NCBI GenBank assembly: GCA_025677835.1 | Contig: JAIXMR010000072.1 | Coordinates: 62,001 to 126,000 of the forward strand | Source: Sporodiniella umbellata | Lineage: Eukaryota > Mucoromycota > Mucoromycetes > Mucorales > Rhizopodaceae | DNA: 64,000 nt | Direction of reading: 5' to 3' | Shown here: positions 47,496 to 57,618 of the stretch, in pieces | Layout of the letters: each line of letters opens with the position of its first letter | How positions within the stretch are numbered: position 1 is the stretch's first letter | Program-made: the position numbers and the translations under genes | The notes under the pieces: generated by a model | The model's database searches: none | The model's input: only the letters and a program-made list of their open reading frames with translations | Told to the model about the DNA's origin: nothing

Positions 47496-48483
47496 AAGGG
47501 GGAGGAAAGGTATGAGGTTCAAGATACAATATGCATACAAAAAAAAAAATCTCCTGAAAGTTTACCATGTAGAGTTTACAAAGAAATTGGCTTTAGCGTC
47601 AAATTCGCTTAATTGCTGTGCAATCTTGACAGAGGCTTCTGTAGGTCCTTCACTCTAAGAATAAACGTGTTAAGTCTGCCCAGAAGGAGTGTGTGTATGT
47701 AAGGTCTTACATAGGTCAGAGCAATTTCACTCTTGCCTTTACAAGAAATAATAGGTGTCGTAGATGATTTTCCAGTCACGCCAGTGACTTCAGGTGTCCA
47801 TGAAGTCTTTGTTTCTGGTACGAAAGGAGTTTTGTAGGCTGAAATAATAATAATAATAAAAAAAAAAAAAAAACAAGGGATTAGAAAGAATTGGGCCAGA
47901 GTTTTTTTTTTATACCTTTGGTTGGTTTCATGGAGCCTTCTTTCTCTGTAAATCCGAGCACTGGAGGTTTAGGTGGAGCAGATCCTACTTCTGCAGGCTC
48001 TTCAGCCACAGGTTCTTCGGCTACAGGCACTACAGGATCAGCCGATTCATCTGGCACAGGCGGTTGCTCTACCACAGGCTCAACCGCCTCTTCAGGAGCC
48101 TCTTCGGATTCAGCGACAGGCTCTGGTGATTCAGGTTGTTCTTCCACCTCAAATTCGTTTTCTGATGTATCTTCCGTCTCAGAGGGATCTTCTACTAGAC
48201 CAAACTCTTCTTCTGGTTGATCAAAAGGGCTTTCGTAATCCTCTTCAGAATCATAATCGTTATAGACTGAATCCTCCGTCGCGGCAGCATCGTCGTTCCA
48301 TACAGTCACCGTGACACTAGTAGTCACACGGGTCACATCGTCGCCATTCCAGTCATCTTGGTTGGCAACAAGACTACCAAAAAGGGGGAACAGTGCAACA
48401 GCAGCTAAAGACACGTTAAAAGTGTATATTCAAAACACATTTTAGTTTAAAGGTGGCTTACTTAATAAACCAATTGTCCTCAT
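46665..48483 (-). CDS. Secreted NodB-fold protein lacking CE4 catalytic residues, probably GPI-anchored, 486 aa
   Basis: Six exons (48483-48462, 48404-47916, 47838-47711, 47654-47566, 47460-46964 and 46900-46665) sum to 1,461 nt. It has a signal peptide (MRTIGLLTAVALFPLFGS), then an acidic Pro/Glu/Val-rich linker to about residue 170, then a NodB-like domain, then a spacer and a C-terminal hydrophobic tail (VPILSLLVVAILAVYF) typical of GPI attachment. The CE4 motifs are altered. TFDDGP is TYSEGP (residues 212-217), HTxxH is MTYRAK (265-270) so both metal His are gone, RPPxG is RLHSAT, and DTxDW is DSEDY. A His at about 367 (AVHYD) survives. It is therefore probably a non-catalytic, wall-associated chitin-binding or regulatory relative of chitin deacetylase. 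Introns contain 27-32-nt homopolymer tracts. Confidence 0.85.
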
Positions 48484-48945
48484 GGCTGTATGTATATACA
48501 AATATATATAGATATATATATATAGATAGATAGATGGATTATTATTATTATTTTAGGGCTATATAAAAAAAAAAAAAAGTAATAGAACAAGCAAAGAGAA
48601 TAGAAAAAGAAATCTGTTTTCTTCTTTCTTATGATGTACAGACTTCTTGTAAAGTGTGGAAAAAAGAAGAAAATAAAGCAAACACAAAAAAAAAATTGAA
48701 AACGGTTTTTGTTCAATCTGTTCTGAACTGGGGCGATTTACATCCTGTAGACTACATTCTTTGCTATCGAATTTTGGATCAAATCAGAATCCAAGTAAAA
48801 ATAATAACTGTCTTTTAAAAATAATCATCTGATAGCTCGGAGAAATTAGAAGTAACCTTACATCATTCACTCTCATTTTATTTGATTTTCTATTTTTTTC
48901 TTTTTAGGACCTTTTTGCAATTTTAATTTTTTCCAAAGAAGCCTC

Positions 48946-48977
<32 letters not shown>

Positions 48978-49029
48978 TAAAAAATAAAAAAATAAAATAA
49001 AAAAAAAAAAAAGAAAGCAGAGGGTGGAT
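48484..49029. promoter_or_regulatory. Divergent promoter region between NodB-like and P4-ATPase genes
   Basis: This contains a GATA/TATA microsatellite (about 48497-48535), a short ATT repeat and a long A-rich tract just before the flippase start (48955-49014, mostly A). Poly(dA:dT) of this kind commonly disfavours nucleosomes in fungi; that role here is inference. No gene is seen; shadow frames on both strands are Phe/Lys-rich. Confidence 0.45.
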
Positions 49030-52000
49030 ATGTGGTGGCTCAAAAAGAAGGAAAGGAAAAAGAGCGAAAGCACGCCGAGGGACAAATACTATGAAGAGGC
49101 TCGACACCGTACCTCCAGAACGCTATCAACGCTTTCGAGCAGTTATAAGATGCAGCGTATCGAGTCCACCGTCAAATTGAGGCGGATTCAGAGCGGGGGT
49201 CGTCGAGTGTTTGTGAATATGCCTTTGCCTGAGTATTACGAACGGCCCCTGTACGCATCCAACAAGATCAGAACCTCAAAGTATACCGTTGTCACTTTTG
49301 TCCCCAAAAACCTATTTGAGCAGTTTCGTCGACCTGCCAATCTTTATTTCCTCGCTATGGCTGTGATTCAGCTTCTGCCTACCTTTGGTGTCAAATCGCC
49401 CGCTTTGACCCTGTTGCCTATCTGTGCCGTGGTTTTTATCACAGCCCTCAAAGACGGTATCGAAGATCTTCAGCGCCACAAGGTCGATGCCAAATACAAC
49501 CAGAACGTCACCCATACCTTGATCGGACATCACAACACCAACGATCCTCAGCCTCTGCAACCGTCTGATACCGACGGTACCTTTCAGTCCTCACTTGCCA
49601 TGAATGTGCGTGTGGGTGACTTTATCCTCTTGCGTAACGGGGACAGTGTGCCTGCAGATGCTTTGTTGCTCTCCAGCTCAGATAAAGAAGGGCTCTGTTT
49701 TGTCGAAACAAAAGATCTCGATGGCGAGACCAATCTGAAGCCTCGTGCTAGTATGCCTCATTTTCGTCACCTTCAGTCCGGCCAAGACTGTATCGACGCC
49801 TGCCACCTCTACGTCGAAGCCGAAGCGCCCTCACCCGACCTTTACAAATTTGACGGGACACTCGTCACATTCGATAAACATGAAGATAGCTTTGTTGAAA
49901 AGAACAAGGCACCTATCGATATCAACAACATTCTCTTGAGAGGCCATGTCATCCGAAACACAAAATGGGCCATTGCCGTCATTCTCTTCACCGGCACAGA
50001 CACAAAGATCATTCTCAACTCGGGTGAGACCCCCAGTAAACGCAGTCAGATTGATACAGAAATGAACAAAGAAGTAAAGCCCTCTTTTGTTATCACAAAC
50101 GCTCATCCATTCATCCTGTAGATCTTTGTCGCTTTTGCCGTTCTTTTCTTGCTCTGTTTGGTATGTGCCATCATGGCAGGTGTAGTACGTGCAAGAGACT
50201 TGACCAACCCTGGAAGTGATCTTTTTACAGCTCAATCTGGAACACCAGGTTACGTAGGCTTTCTCAATTTCTTTTCAAGTCTGATTATTTTTCAAAATAT
50301 CATTCCCATTTCACTTTATGTTTCGATTGAATTTGTTAAAACATTCCAGGTAAATCTATACTCTACATCCTCCTTTTTATACATGTACTCATACTGTTCG
50401 AAAGGCTTTCTTTATTTGGAGCGATCTTGATATGTGGGATGAAGAAGCAAAGACATCTTGCGTGCCAAAGACAGTAAACAGGATTCGATAGGTTTTATAA
50501 GGTGTGTTTACCTTTCTTTGTGTATCTATAGTGGACATTGTCAGACGATTTAGGTCAAGTCGAATATATTTTTTCAGACAAGACAGGCACCTTGACTCGA
50601 AATATCATGGAATTTAGAGAGTGCACCATTGGCGGGAAACGGTACGGTGACAATGGATTTGCACCTGAATCGGATGGTGCTAAAGGCGCACGACTTCGAC
50701 GTCAAGAGGATAATGTACGTCCTGATCGAGACACGGTATTTAAAGAGTACCAACGTGCGGTAGAAGAGTTATATGAGCCTAGATACGCCTCAATGGATCC
50801 CGAGCGACTGTCGTTTGCAGACCCGCAACTCTTCAAAGATCTTCAGGCTGAAGACGATCAAGCAAAGCGCATTCGCGAATTCATGATGCTTCTCACCCTG
50901 TGTCACACTGTAGTCATCGAACGCATTGATAAAGAAGGCCATGTGTTTGAAGAAGAAGACGAGATAGAGGATGAAGACGAGCATCAGCCAGTGATCAGTG
51001 CCAGTGAGGAAACGGTGGTACATAAAGAGAAAAAGTTGAACAAAATGGGTGCTGCTTTGATGTCTAGCGGCAGCCGACTTCTTCATGGCCTCAAGCGAAA
51101 AAAGAACCGTCGAGGGGAAGAGTTTGAATCCATTGCGGACCCAGACGATGCCAACGACCGTGTGGATCACACCGTACAGGACCAGATCGAGTACAAGGCC
51201 GAATCTCCAGATGAAGCCGCACTGGTGAACGCAGCCAAAGATGCAGGCTTTGCCTTTGTCAAGCGCCGAGGCAATCTCTTGACGGTAGATGTTCTTGGAG
51301 AAGAAAAGAGCTTCAAGGTGCTAGACATACTAGAGTTCAATTCAGATCGAAAACGAATGAGCGTGATTGTCGAACGGCCTGCGCCTTGGAACGATCTCGT
51401 GCTCTACTGTAAAGGTGCAGACAATGTTATTCTCGAACGTCTTGCCCCCGATACTGGCCATCTCTTACACAGAACTCATGAGCACCTCGACGCTTTCTCT
51501 GAAGACGGTCTACGCACCCTGATGCTCACCTATCGTATCCTTGAACGCAGCGAATACGACCATTGGAAAAAGGAACTTGACAGTGCTGCAACCGCTACCG
51601 AACAGCGCGCTGAAAAAACCGCAAGTATACAAGAAAAAATCGAAGTCGACCTCCAACTCTTGGGCGCGACAGGAATCGAAGACAAACTTCAGGAAGGCGT
51701 TCCCCAGTGTATTGAGGATCTTAGAAAGGCTGGGATCAAAGTCTGGGTCTTGACAGGCGATAAACTCGAGACAGCCATCAATATTGGTTATGCAAGCAAC
51801 CTGCTCAGTAGCGAGATGCAGCTCTGGACCGTACGAGGTCATGAACGACCTGAGGATGTGATCAAGAACTTTGATGAGATTTCAGAGCAACTCAGAAACG
51901 ATCCTTCCGATAAAACCAACGGAGAAAGCGCGCTTATTATTGAAGGCACTTCGCTTGTTCATGTTTTTCAGTCGGATGAGATACAAGAAAAGCTGTTGGC

Positions 52001-53006
52001 GATTGCCATGCAGTGCAAGAGTGTTATCTGCTGTCGCGTGAGTCCACTTCAGAAAGCGCAGGTGGTTGAAGTCGTTCGAAAGTCGCACGATGTAGTCACA
52101 CTGGCGATTGGCGATGGCGCCAACGATGTAAGCATGATCCAGGTAGCAAACGTTGGGGTTGGCATCACAGGTCAGGAAGGGGTTCAGGCTGCGATGGCTG
52201 CAGACTATGCTATCTCTCAATTCCGTTTCCTTCACAAACTCTTGCTCGTTCAGGGTCATTGGAGTTATGCGCGTATTTCGGAAATGATTCTCAACTTTTT
52301 TTTCAAAAACGTCTTTTGGGTGTTTCCCTCGCTCTGGTATCAAATCTATAGTGGCTGGTCAGGTAACTTCTTTTACGACTACTCCTTTCTTCAGCTCTAC
52401 AACATCATCTTTACTCTCGCCCCGATCGTCGTTCTCGGTGCTACAGACCAAGACATCACCTCTGCTTATCTTCAACGCCTGCCACAGGTGTATACTATCG
52501 GTATCGAACGTAAACTTTACACGCGCCCCAAGTTCTGGCTTTATTTTATTGATGGCATCTATCAATCTGTCATTGTCTTTTACGCCTTCTACTTTCTGTA
52601 CCGTACTAACCCTAACGCGAACGGAGAACCCGAATCCAACCTACAGCTTTCCACCTCGGTTGCGGTCACAGCGATCGTATTGGCCAATTTGGTACCGAGC
52701 TTCAATACGTCTTACTGGTGCTGGGTTCAGTTCCTGTGTGTCGGTATTGAGCTTCTTGTGACGTTTCTTTGGGTGGTTATCTATGGCGCGTTCCCTACCA
52801 ATAATATCTATGGTATGGCCATGATGGTCTTTGGCTCTTGGTCTTTCTGGCTGACTTTCTTTATCGCCATCGTTCTGGCTCTTTTGCCACGGTACATCAC
52901 AACCTTTGTCTACCAATGGTGGTTTCCCAACATGGTGGCTAAAGGTCGACATTTTGAATATTACGAGAGAAAGAAGAACAGGAAGAGCTGTTTTGGTTTT
53001 CTTTAG
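49030..53006 (+). CDS. P4-ATPase aminophospholipid flippase (Dnf-type), 1,271 aa
   Basis: Moves phospholipids from the outer to the inner leaflet of the plasma membrane or endosomes. Four exons (49030-50073, 50122-50349, 50405-50473 and 50532-53006) sum to 3,816 nt. Family motifs in order: PANLYFL in TM1, KDLDGETNLK (actuator DGET), SDKTGTLTRN with phospho-acceptor Asp near residue 463, KGADNVI in the nucleotide domain, TGDKLETAINIGY, GDGANDVSMIQ, and a C-terminal membrane domain ending YYERKKNRKSCFGFL. The block WTLSDDLGQVEYIFSDKTGT is close to yeast Dnf1/2 rather than Drs2 or Neo1, but subfamily needs a tree. A cytosolic Cdc50 partner is expected by family. It converges with the glycogen phosphorylase gene, 125 bp away. 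Confidence 0.95.
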
Positions 53007-53131
53007 AAATCTCATCTATCTCACATTTATTTATTATATCCCTCCCATACTTCTTTTTATCATCCTATCCATAGAACAATAAAACTTTCTTTTTTTTTTA
53101 TTTCACAAAAAAAAAAAAAAAAAAACAATGA

Positions 53132-55786
53132 TTAGTTGAGATGTACAGGCTTAAGATCCCAAATCTTATCAGCATATTCTCTTGTAGCGCGATCAGCCGA
53201 AAAGAAACCCATACCGGCCGTACAGAGAATGGATTTCTTGGCCCACTCCTTTCTGTTTCTGTAGACATGCTCGACTTGGTCATGTGCATCAAGGTATTTC
53301 TCAAAGTCGGCAGAGATCAAGTAATAATCACCACCATAGGTCAAGGTATTGATGAGAGGAGCAAAGACAGAGGCCGTTTGAGGACCACCAAACTCACCTG
53401 CCTGAATGGCCTGAAGAACGACCTGAAGGTTAGGATCGATCAAGACGCCATGATACTTTTGTTTGTGACGGATGTCAGCCGTTTGGTCAGCGAGGGTGCC
53501 AAACATAAAGATGTTGTCTTGGCCAATCTCATCGCGGATTTCGATATTAGCGCCATCGACGGTACCTAGGATAAGGCCTCCGTTGAGAACGAATTTCATG
53601 TTGGAAGTGCCCGAGGCCTCGGTACCAGCGGTTGAGATGTGTTGAGAGATGTCAGAGGCAGGGACGATGATTTCGGCCAACGAGACGTTATAGTCTGGAA
53701 TATAGACCACCTTGAGCATATCGTGAATCGAGTGGTCGTTGTTGACCACCTCAGCTACGGTGTTGATCAACTTGATGACTGTTTTGGCAGTGTAATAACC
53801 AGGTGCGGACTTGCCACCAAAGATGACAACCCTTGGAATCAGCTCACGTCGTTCTTCGTCCGAGAGCAACTTGATATTCTTGTAACGATAGATAACGCTG
53901 AGGATGTTCATGAACTGACGCTTGTATTCATGAATACGCTTGACCTGGATATCAAACAAAGCCTCAGGATTCAGGGTGATATTGAGGTGGGTCTGAACCC
54001 ATTCTGCCAAACGGGCCTTGTTCTTTGTCTTGACTTGCATCCATTCGTTTTGAAAGTCAGGATCCTCTGCATAGGCCGCGAGCCCTTGCAGCTTGGAAAG
54101 ATGGGTTACCCAATCCTCGGTACCCAGCTTGCGGGTGATCAGGTCGCGTAAGGCAGGGTTAGCCTGGTAAAGCCATCGACGCGGGGTGATACCGTTGGTG
54201 ATGTTGATAAACTTCTCAGGACCATAGAAACGTACAAAGTCAGGGAAAAGCTCGGACTTGACCAGGTCTGAGTGCAATGCGGCCACACCGTTCACCTTGT
54301 GAGAGCCTACGACAGCCAAGTAGGCCATACGTACCTGCTGGGGATTTGATTCTTCAATAATGGACACCTTGTTCAACAAGTCGCGGTCGCCCATGTGCTC
54401 CCTTTCGACTTTCTGCAAAAAGAAAAGGTTGATATCGTAAACAATCTGCATATGACGCGGCAAGATATGCTCCATCATTGGCACAGACCATCGCTCCAGG
54501 GCTTCAGGCAAGACTGTGTGGTTGGTAAAAGCATACACGCGAGTGACGATATCCCAAGCGTCGTCCCAGTCAAGCCCTTCGACATCGACAAGGATACGCT
54601 GGAGTTCAGGAATGGCCAGCGTGGGGTGCGTATCGTTCAACTGGACAGCGACTTTTTCCGGGAAATCTTTCCAGGCTGAGTTCGTACGCTTGAAGCGGTG
54701 GATGATGTCCTGAAGTGAGGCGCTGACAAAGAAATATTCTTGTTTCAGGCGCAACTCTTTGCCGACGAGATGGTTGTCGTTAGGATAAAGGACAGAAGTC
54801 AGGTTTTCTGCATTCTTTTGTTCTGCTGTAGACTTTTCATAGTTGCCGTCATTAAACGAAGCAAAGTCAAAGGTATGGAGCGATTTGGAGGACCAGAGAC
54901 GGATATTACCACATCCTTTTGTGCCAAAACCGGGGATAGGCACGTCATAGGCCATGGCCTGTACCTTTTGAGTGCCTTCCCAAGACATGCGGGACTCGCC
55001 CTTGTCGTTCATCTTGGTGGCCACATAGCCATAGAATTGCACCTCATAAATCACCTCATTTCGCGGGAACTCCCAAGGATTGATGGCAGGGTCTAGCCAA
55101 TAGTCTGGCATCTCAGTCTGGTAGCCTTCCTTGTTAATCAACTGCTTAAAGATACCGTACTGATAGCGGAGACCGTAACCCCAGGTAGGGTATTCCAGCG
55201 TGGCCGTAGCGTCCATGTAGCAAGCAGCGAGACGACCCAAACCACCGTTACCCAAAGCAGCATCTCTCTCTTGTTCGATCAGATCCTCCAGGCTGAACCC
55301 AAGCTCCTTGATACTCTTCTTGTACACATCTTTCACCTCCAGACAGTGCAGCGCATTATCCAGCGCGCGGCCAATCAAGAACTCCATCGATAAATAGTAA
55401 CACCGCTTGGGATTTTTTTCTCGCATGATTTCTTCCGTCGCGTTCCAGTCCTCCAGAAGACGGTCACGCACCGTCAATGCCGTCGCCTTGTAGACAGCCC
55501 AAGCATCCAGGCTGTTGGGTCGACGGCAGAGCGTCTCCACCGTGTGATGGACAATGTTCTTCTTTACAGATTCCGTATCTTTTTCCTTGGGCGTAATATG
55601 CTTTTGCCATTCGTTCAGCGCTTCCGTGTTTAACTTTACATGCTTTGATTGATGGGAAGGCACGCTGGCAGTGGCCACTGTTTCTACCTTGCCATTTTGA
55701 TCGTCGTCTACATGAATCACCACATTCGTTAATCGACGTGTCAGTTTAGGCATAGAGAGTCGCCTTTCAGCAGTGGGTCGTGTCAT
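53132..55786 (-). CDS. GPH1: Glycogen phosphorylase, 884 aa
   Basis: Releases glucose-1-phosphate from glycogen in the cytosol, the first step of glycogen breakdown. It is an intronless frame. Start ATG 55786 (MTRPTAERRLSMPKL) is chosen over an in-frame extension that would translate a T-tract into Phe. Family marks: YYLSMEFLIGRALDNAL, DAALGNGGLGRLAACYMDAT, QLNDTHPTLAIPELQRILVD, NGITPRRWL, FGGKSAPGYYTAK and the PLP site EASGTSNMKFVLNGG. The N-terminal extension with RRLSMPKL resembles a PKA-type phosphorylation site, so control by cAMP signalling is plausible, as in yeast Gph1. Length matches fungal enzymes (about 880-900). Confidence 0.97.
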   Translation of the reverse strand: MTRPTAERRLSMPKLTRRLTNVVIHVDDDQNGKVETVATASVPSHQSKHVKLNTEALNEWQKHITPKEKDTESVKKNIVHHTVETLCRRPNSLDAWAVYKATALTVRDRLLEDWNATEEIMREKNPKRCYYLSMEFLIGRALDNALHCLEVKDVYKKSIKELGFSLEDLIEQERDAALGNGGLGRLAACYMDATATLEYPTWGYGLRYQYGIFKQLINKEGYQTEMPDYWLDPAINPWEFPRNEVIYEVQFYGYVATKMNDKGESRMSWEGTQKVQAMAYDVPIPGFGTKGCGNIRLWSSKSLHTFDFASFNDGNYEKSTAEQKNAENLTSVLYPNDNHLVGKELRLKQEYFFVSASLQDIIHRFKRTNSAWKDFPEKVAVQLNDTHPTLAIPELQRILVDVEGLDWDDAWDIVTRVYAFTNHTVLPEALERWSVPMMEHILPRHMQIVYDINLFFLQKVEREHMGDRDLLNKVSIIEESNPQQVRMAYLAVVGSHKVNGVAALHSDLVKSELFPDFVRFYGPEKFINITNGITPRRWLYQANPALRDLITRKLGTEDWVTHLSKLQGLAAYAEDPDFQNEWMQVKTKNKARLAEWVQTHLNITLNPEALFDIQVKRIHEYKRQFMNILSVIYRYKNIKLLSDEERRELIPRVVIFGGKSAPGYYTAKTVIKLINTVAEVVNNDHSIHDMLKVVYIPDYNVSLAEIIVPASDISQHISTAGTEASGTSNMKFVLNGGLILGTVDGANIEIRDEIGQDNIFMFGTLADQTADIRHKQKYHGVLIDPNLQVVLQAIQAGEFGGPQTASVFAPLINTLTYGGDYYLISADFEKYLDAHDQVEHVYRNRKEWAKKSILCTAGMGFFSADRATREYADKIWDLKPVHLN

Positions 55787-56118
55787 TGCTTTTAGATAAA
55801 AAGAAAAATAAAGTAAAAAAAAAAAAAAAAAAAAAACGCCTTGACTTTCCCCTTTTATTCCCATGAGAAAAATGGGCGGATATTTACTTTTTTTTTTTTT
55901 TTTTCAGTGATACGACAAGTACGTTTCTACGTCACTTTAAACAACTTTTTGTTTATCTATTTTAACGTTTTGAAAAAAAAAAAAAAAAAAAAAAAAAAAA
56001 AGCAGATAAAAACCAGTCTAGACTCCGTTGCTAATCCAAATGGCGAAAAGATGGGCTCCAGTAAAAATTTTAGAATTGCTTAGATCTATTTTTTTTTTTT
56101 TTTTTTTTTCTTTAGATC
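55787..56118. promoter_or_regulatory. Divergent promoter with poly(dA:dT) tracts
   Basis: This 332-bp gap between the oppositely transcribed glycogen phosphorylase and DBP8 genes holds four homopolymer tracts: about 19 A near 55815-55835, 15 T near 55889-55904, 28 A at 55974-56001 and 20 T near 56091-56110. Such tracts usually keep nucleosomes off fungal promoters. I see no clear TATA box or protein-binding site. Confidence 0.5.
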
Positions 56119-57575
56119 ATGTCAGACAATAAACGCCTTAGTAGAGTAGCTGCCTCCCGAGAAAAGACGCAAGTTAAAAAGCAACGTACGATCGCGCCTG
56201 AAGGAGTACGATTTGAAGATGTTGGAGTGGAGGAGTGGATGTCTGAAACTCTAAAGTCCATGTCGATTAGAGAGCCTACCGAGATCCAAAGAGCTTGCAT
56301 ACGGCCTATAATGCAAGGTAAGGATGTGATTGGTGGTGCCAAAACCGGTTCCGGTAAAACAGCCGCCTTTGCTATTCCTATTTTACAAAAGCTTTCACAA
56401 GACCCGTACGGTATTTTTGCGTTGGTGCTGACACCCACCCGAGAACTTGCCTATCAGATTGCGGAACAGTTCAGAGTGCTTGGAAAGGGAATCGGTGCTA
56501 AAGAATGTGTTGTTGTTGGTGGAATGGGTAAGAATAGCCAATTGATACAGCCACAGAGAACTAAGGTCTTGTCTAGATATGATGACACAAGCTTTGGAAC
56601 TTCAAAAACGACCCCATATTGTGATCGCTACACCTGGCAGACTTCGAGATCATATTCGTAGTAGTTCTGGCGCTGTCAACCTTAGCCGCTGTAAGTTTTT
56701 AGTGATGGACGAAGCGGATCGAATGCTCTCTTCTACTTTTGTTCCTGATCTAGAATTCATCTTGCCGCTGTTACCCAAAGAACGACAAACATTACTCTTC
56801 ACAGCCACAATGACTGAATCCATTCTAGCCCTAAAGGATGTAGAAGAAAATCCTGCAAAGAAACCGTTCGTACATGTGTGCGACATGTCGATCTCTACTG
56901 TGAACACGCTGGACCAGTACTATGTCTTTGTTCCTTCCCAAGTCAAATTCGTTTACTTGGCCTACCTGTTACGTACAGAGGACCTCAAAGATAAATCAGT
57001 CATCATCTTCTGCGGTAGATGCTCAACTGCAGAGCTGATCACCGTAATGCTCAAGGAACTAGGGATTCGATGTACTGCTCTACACTCAGAAATGTCACAA
57101 CAACAGCGTCTCAATTCCTTGGGGAAGTTTAGGGCAGAGGTAGTCAACATCCTGATCTCAACAGATGTCGGCAGTCGGTAAGTACTTTTTTTGTTGGCCA
57201 CTTTAGGATACTCATTGCCATTCTCATTCTTATTCGAAAAAGTGGTCTGGATATTCCTTCTGTTCAATGTGTCCTGAACTTGGACATCCCGCGCGATCCT
57301 ACAGATTACATTCATCGAGTGGGTCGTACGGCTCGTGCTGGTCGCGGAGGTAAAGCCCTCTCCATTGTTAGTGAAAAAGATATTCAATTGATACAGAATA
57401 TCGAAGAAAAGACCCGTAAGCTCGCTTGCTATTTTGTATCTATACTTCTCTAACCCATTCACTCTTAGATAAAACAATGGAAAAATACGATGTTCAAGAA
57501 AACGCTGTTTTGGATATTATGGGCGATGTCACCACAGCCAAACGAGTAGCCAGTTTAAAAATCAACAAGAAATAA
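56119..57575 (+). CDS. DBP8: DEAD-box RNA helicase Dbp8 (DDX49-type), 429 aa
   Basis: ATP-dependent RNA helicase of the small-subunit processome; acts in the nucleolus in 18S rRNA maturation. Four exons (56119-56527, 56577-57177, 57243-57415 and 57469-57575) sum to 1,290 nt. Motifs in order: Q motif PTEIQ, I GAKTGSGKT, Ia PTRELA, Ib ATPGRL, II DEAD, III TAT (usually SAT, but TAT is normal in this subgroup), IV IIFCGR, V STDVGSRGLD and VI HRVGRTARAGR. Length matches Dbp8 (about 430 aa) rather than the longer Rrp3/Dbp3 groups. The tail is short and basic (ASLKINKK). Confidence 0.93.
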
Positions 57576-57576
57576 A

Positions 57577-57618
57577 TCACGCACACACAAACACACACAC
57601 ACACACGCACACACACAA
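57577..57618. repeat. (CA)n-like microsatellite
   Basis: An imperfect run of CACACA broken by CAAACA and CGCACA units, directly after the DBP8 stop codon and so probably in its 3' UTR. Confidence 0.9.

Noticed and set aside
47891..48314. Two overlapping plus-strand frames rich in Ser/Gly or Gln/Leu
   Set aside because: Antisense to the repetitive acidic linker of the NodB-like gene; low complexity only.
53141..54151. Long plus-strand frames (142 and 170 codons) inside the glycogen phosphorylase gene
   Set aside because: Antisense shadows of a strongly conserved enzyme; no domain of their own.
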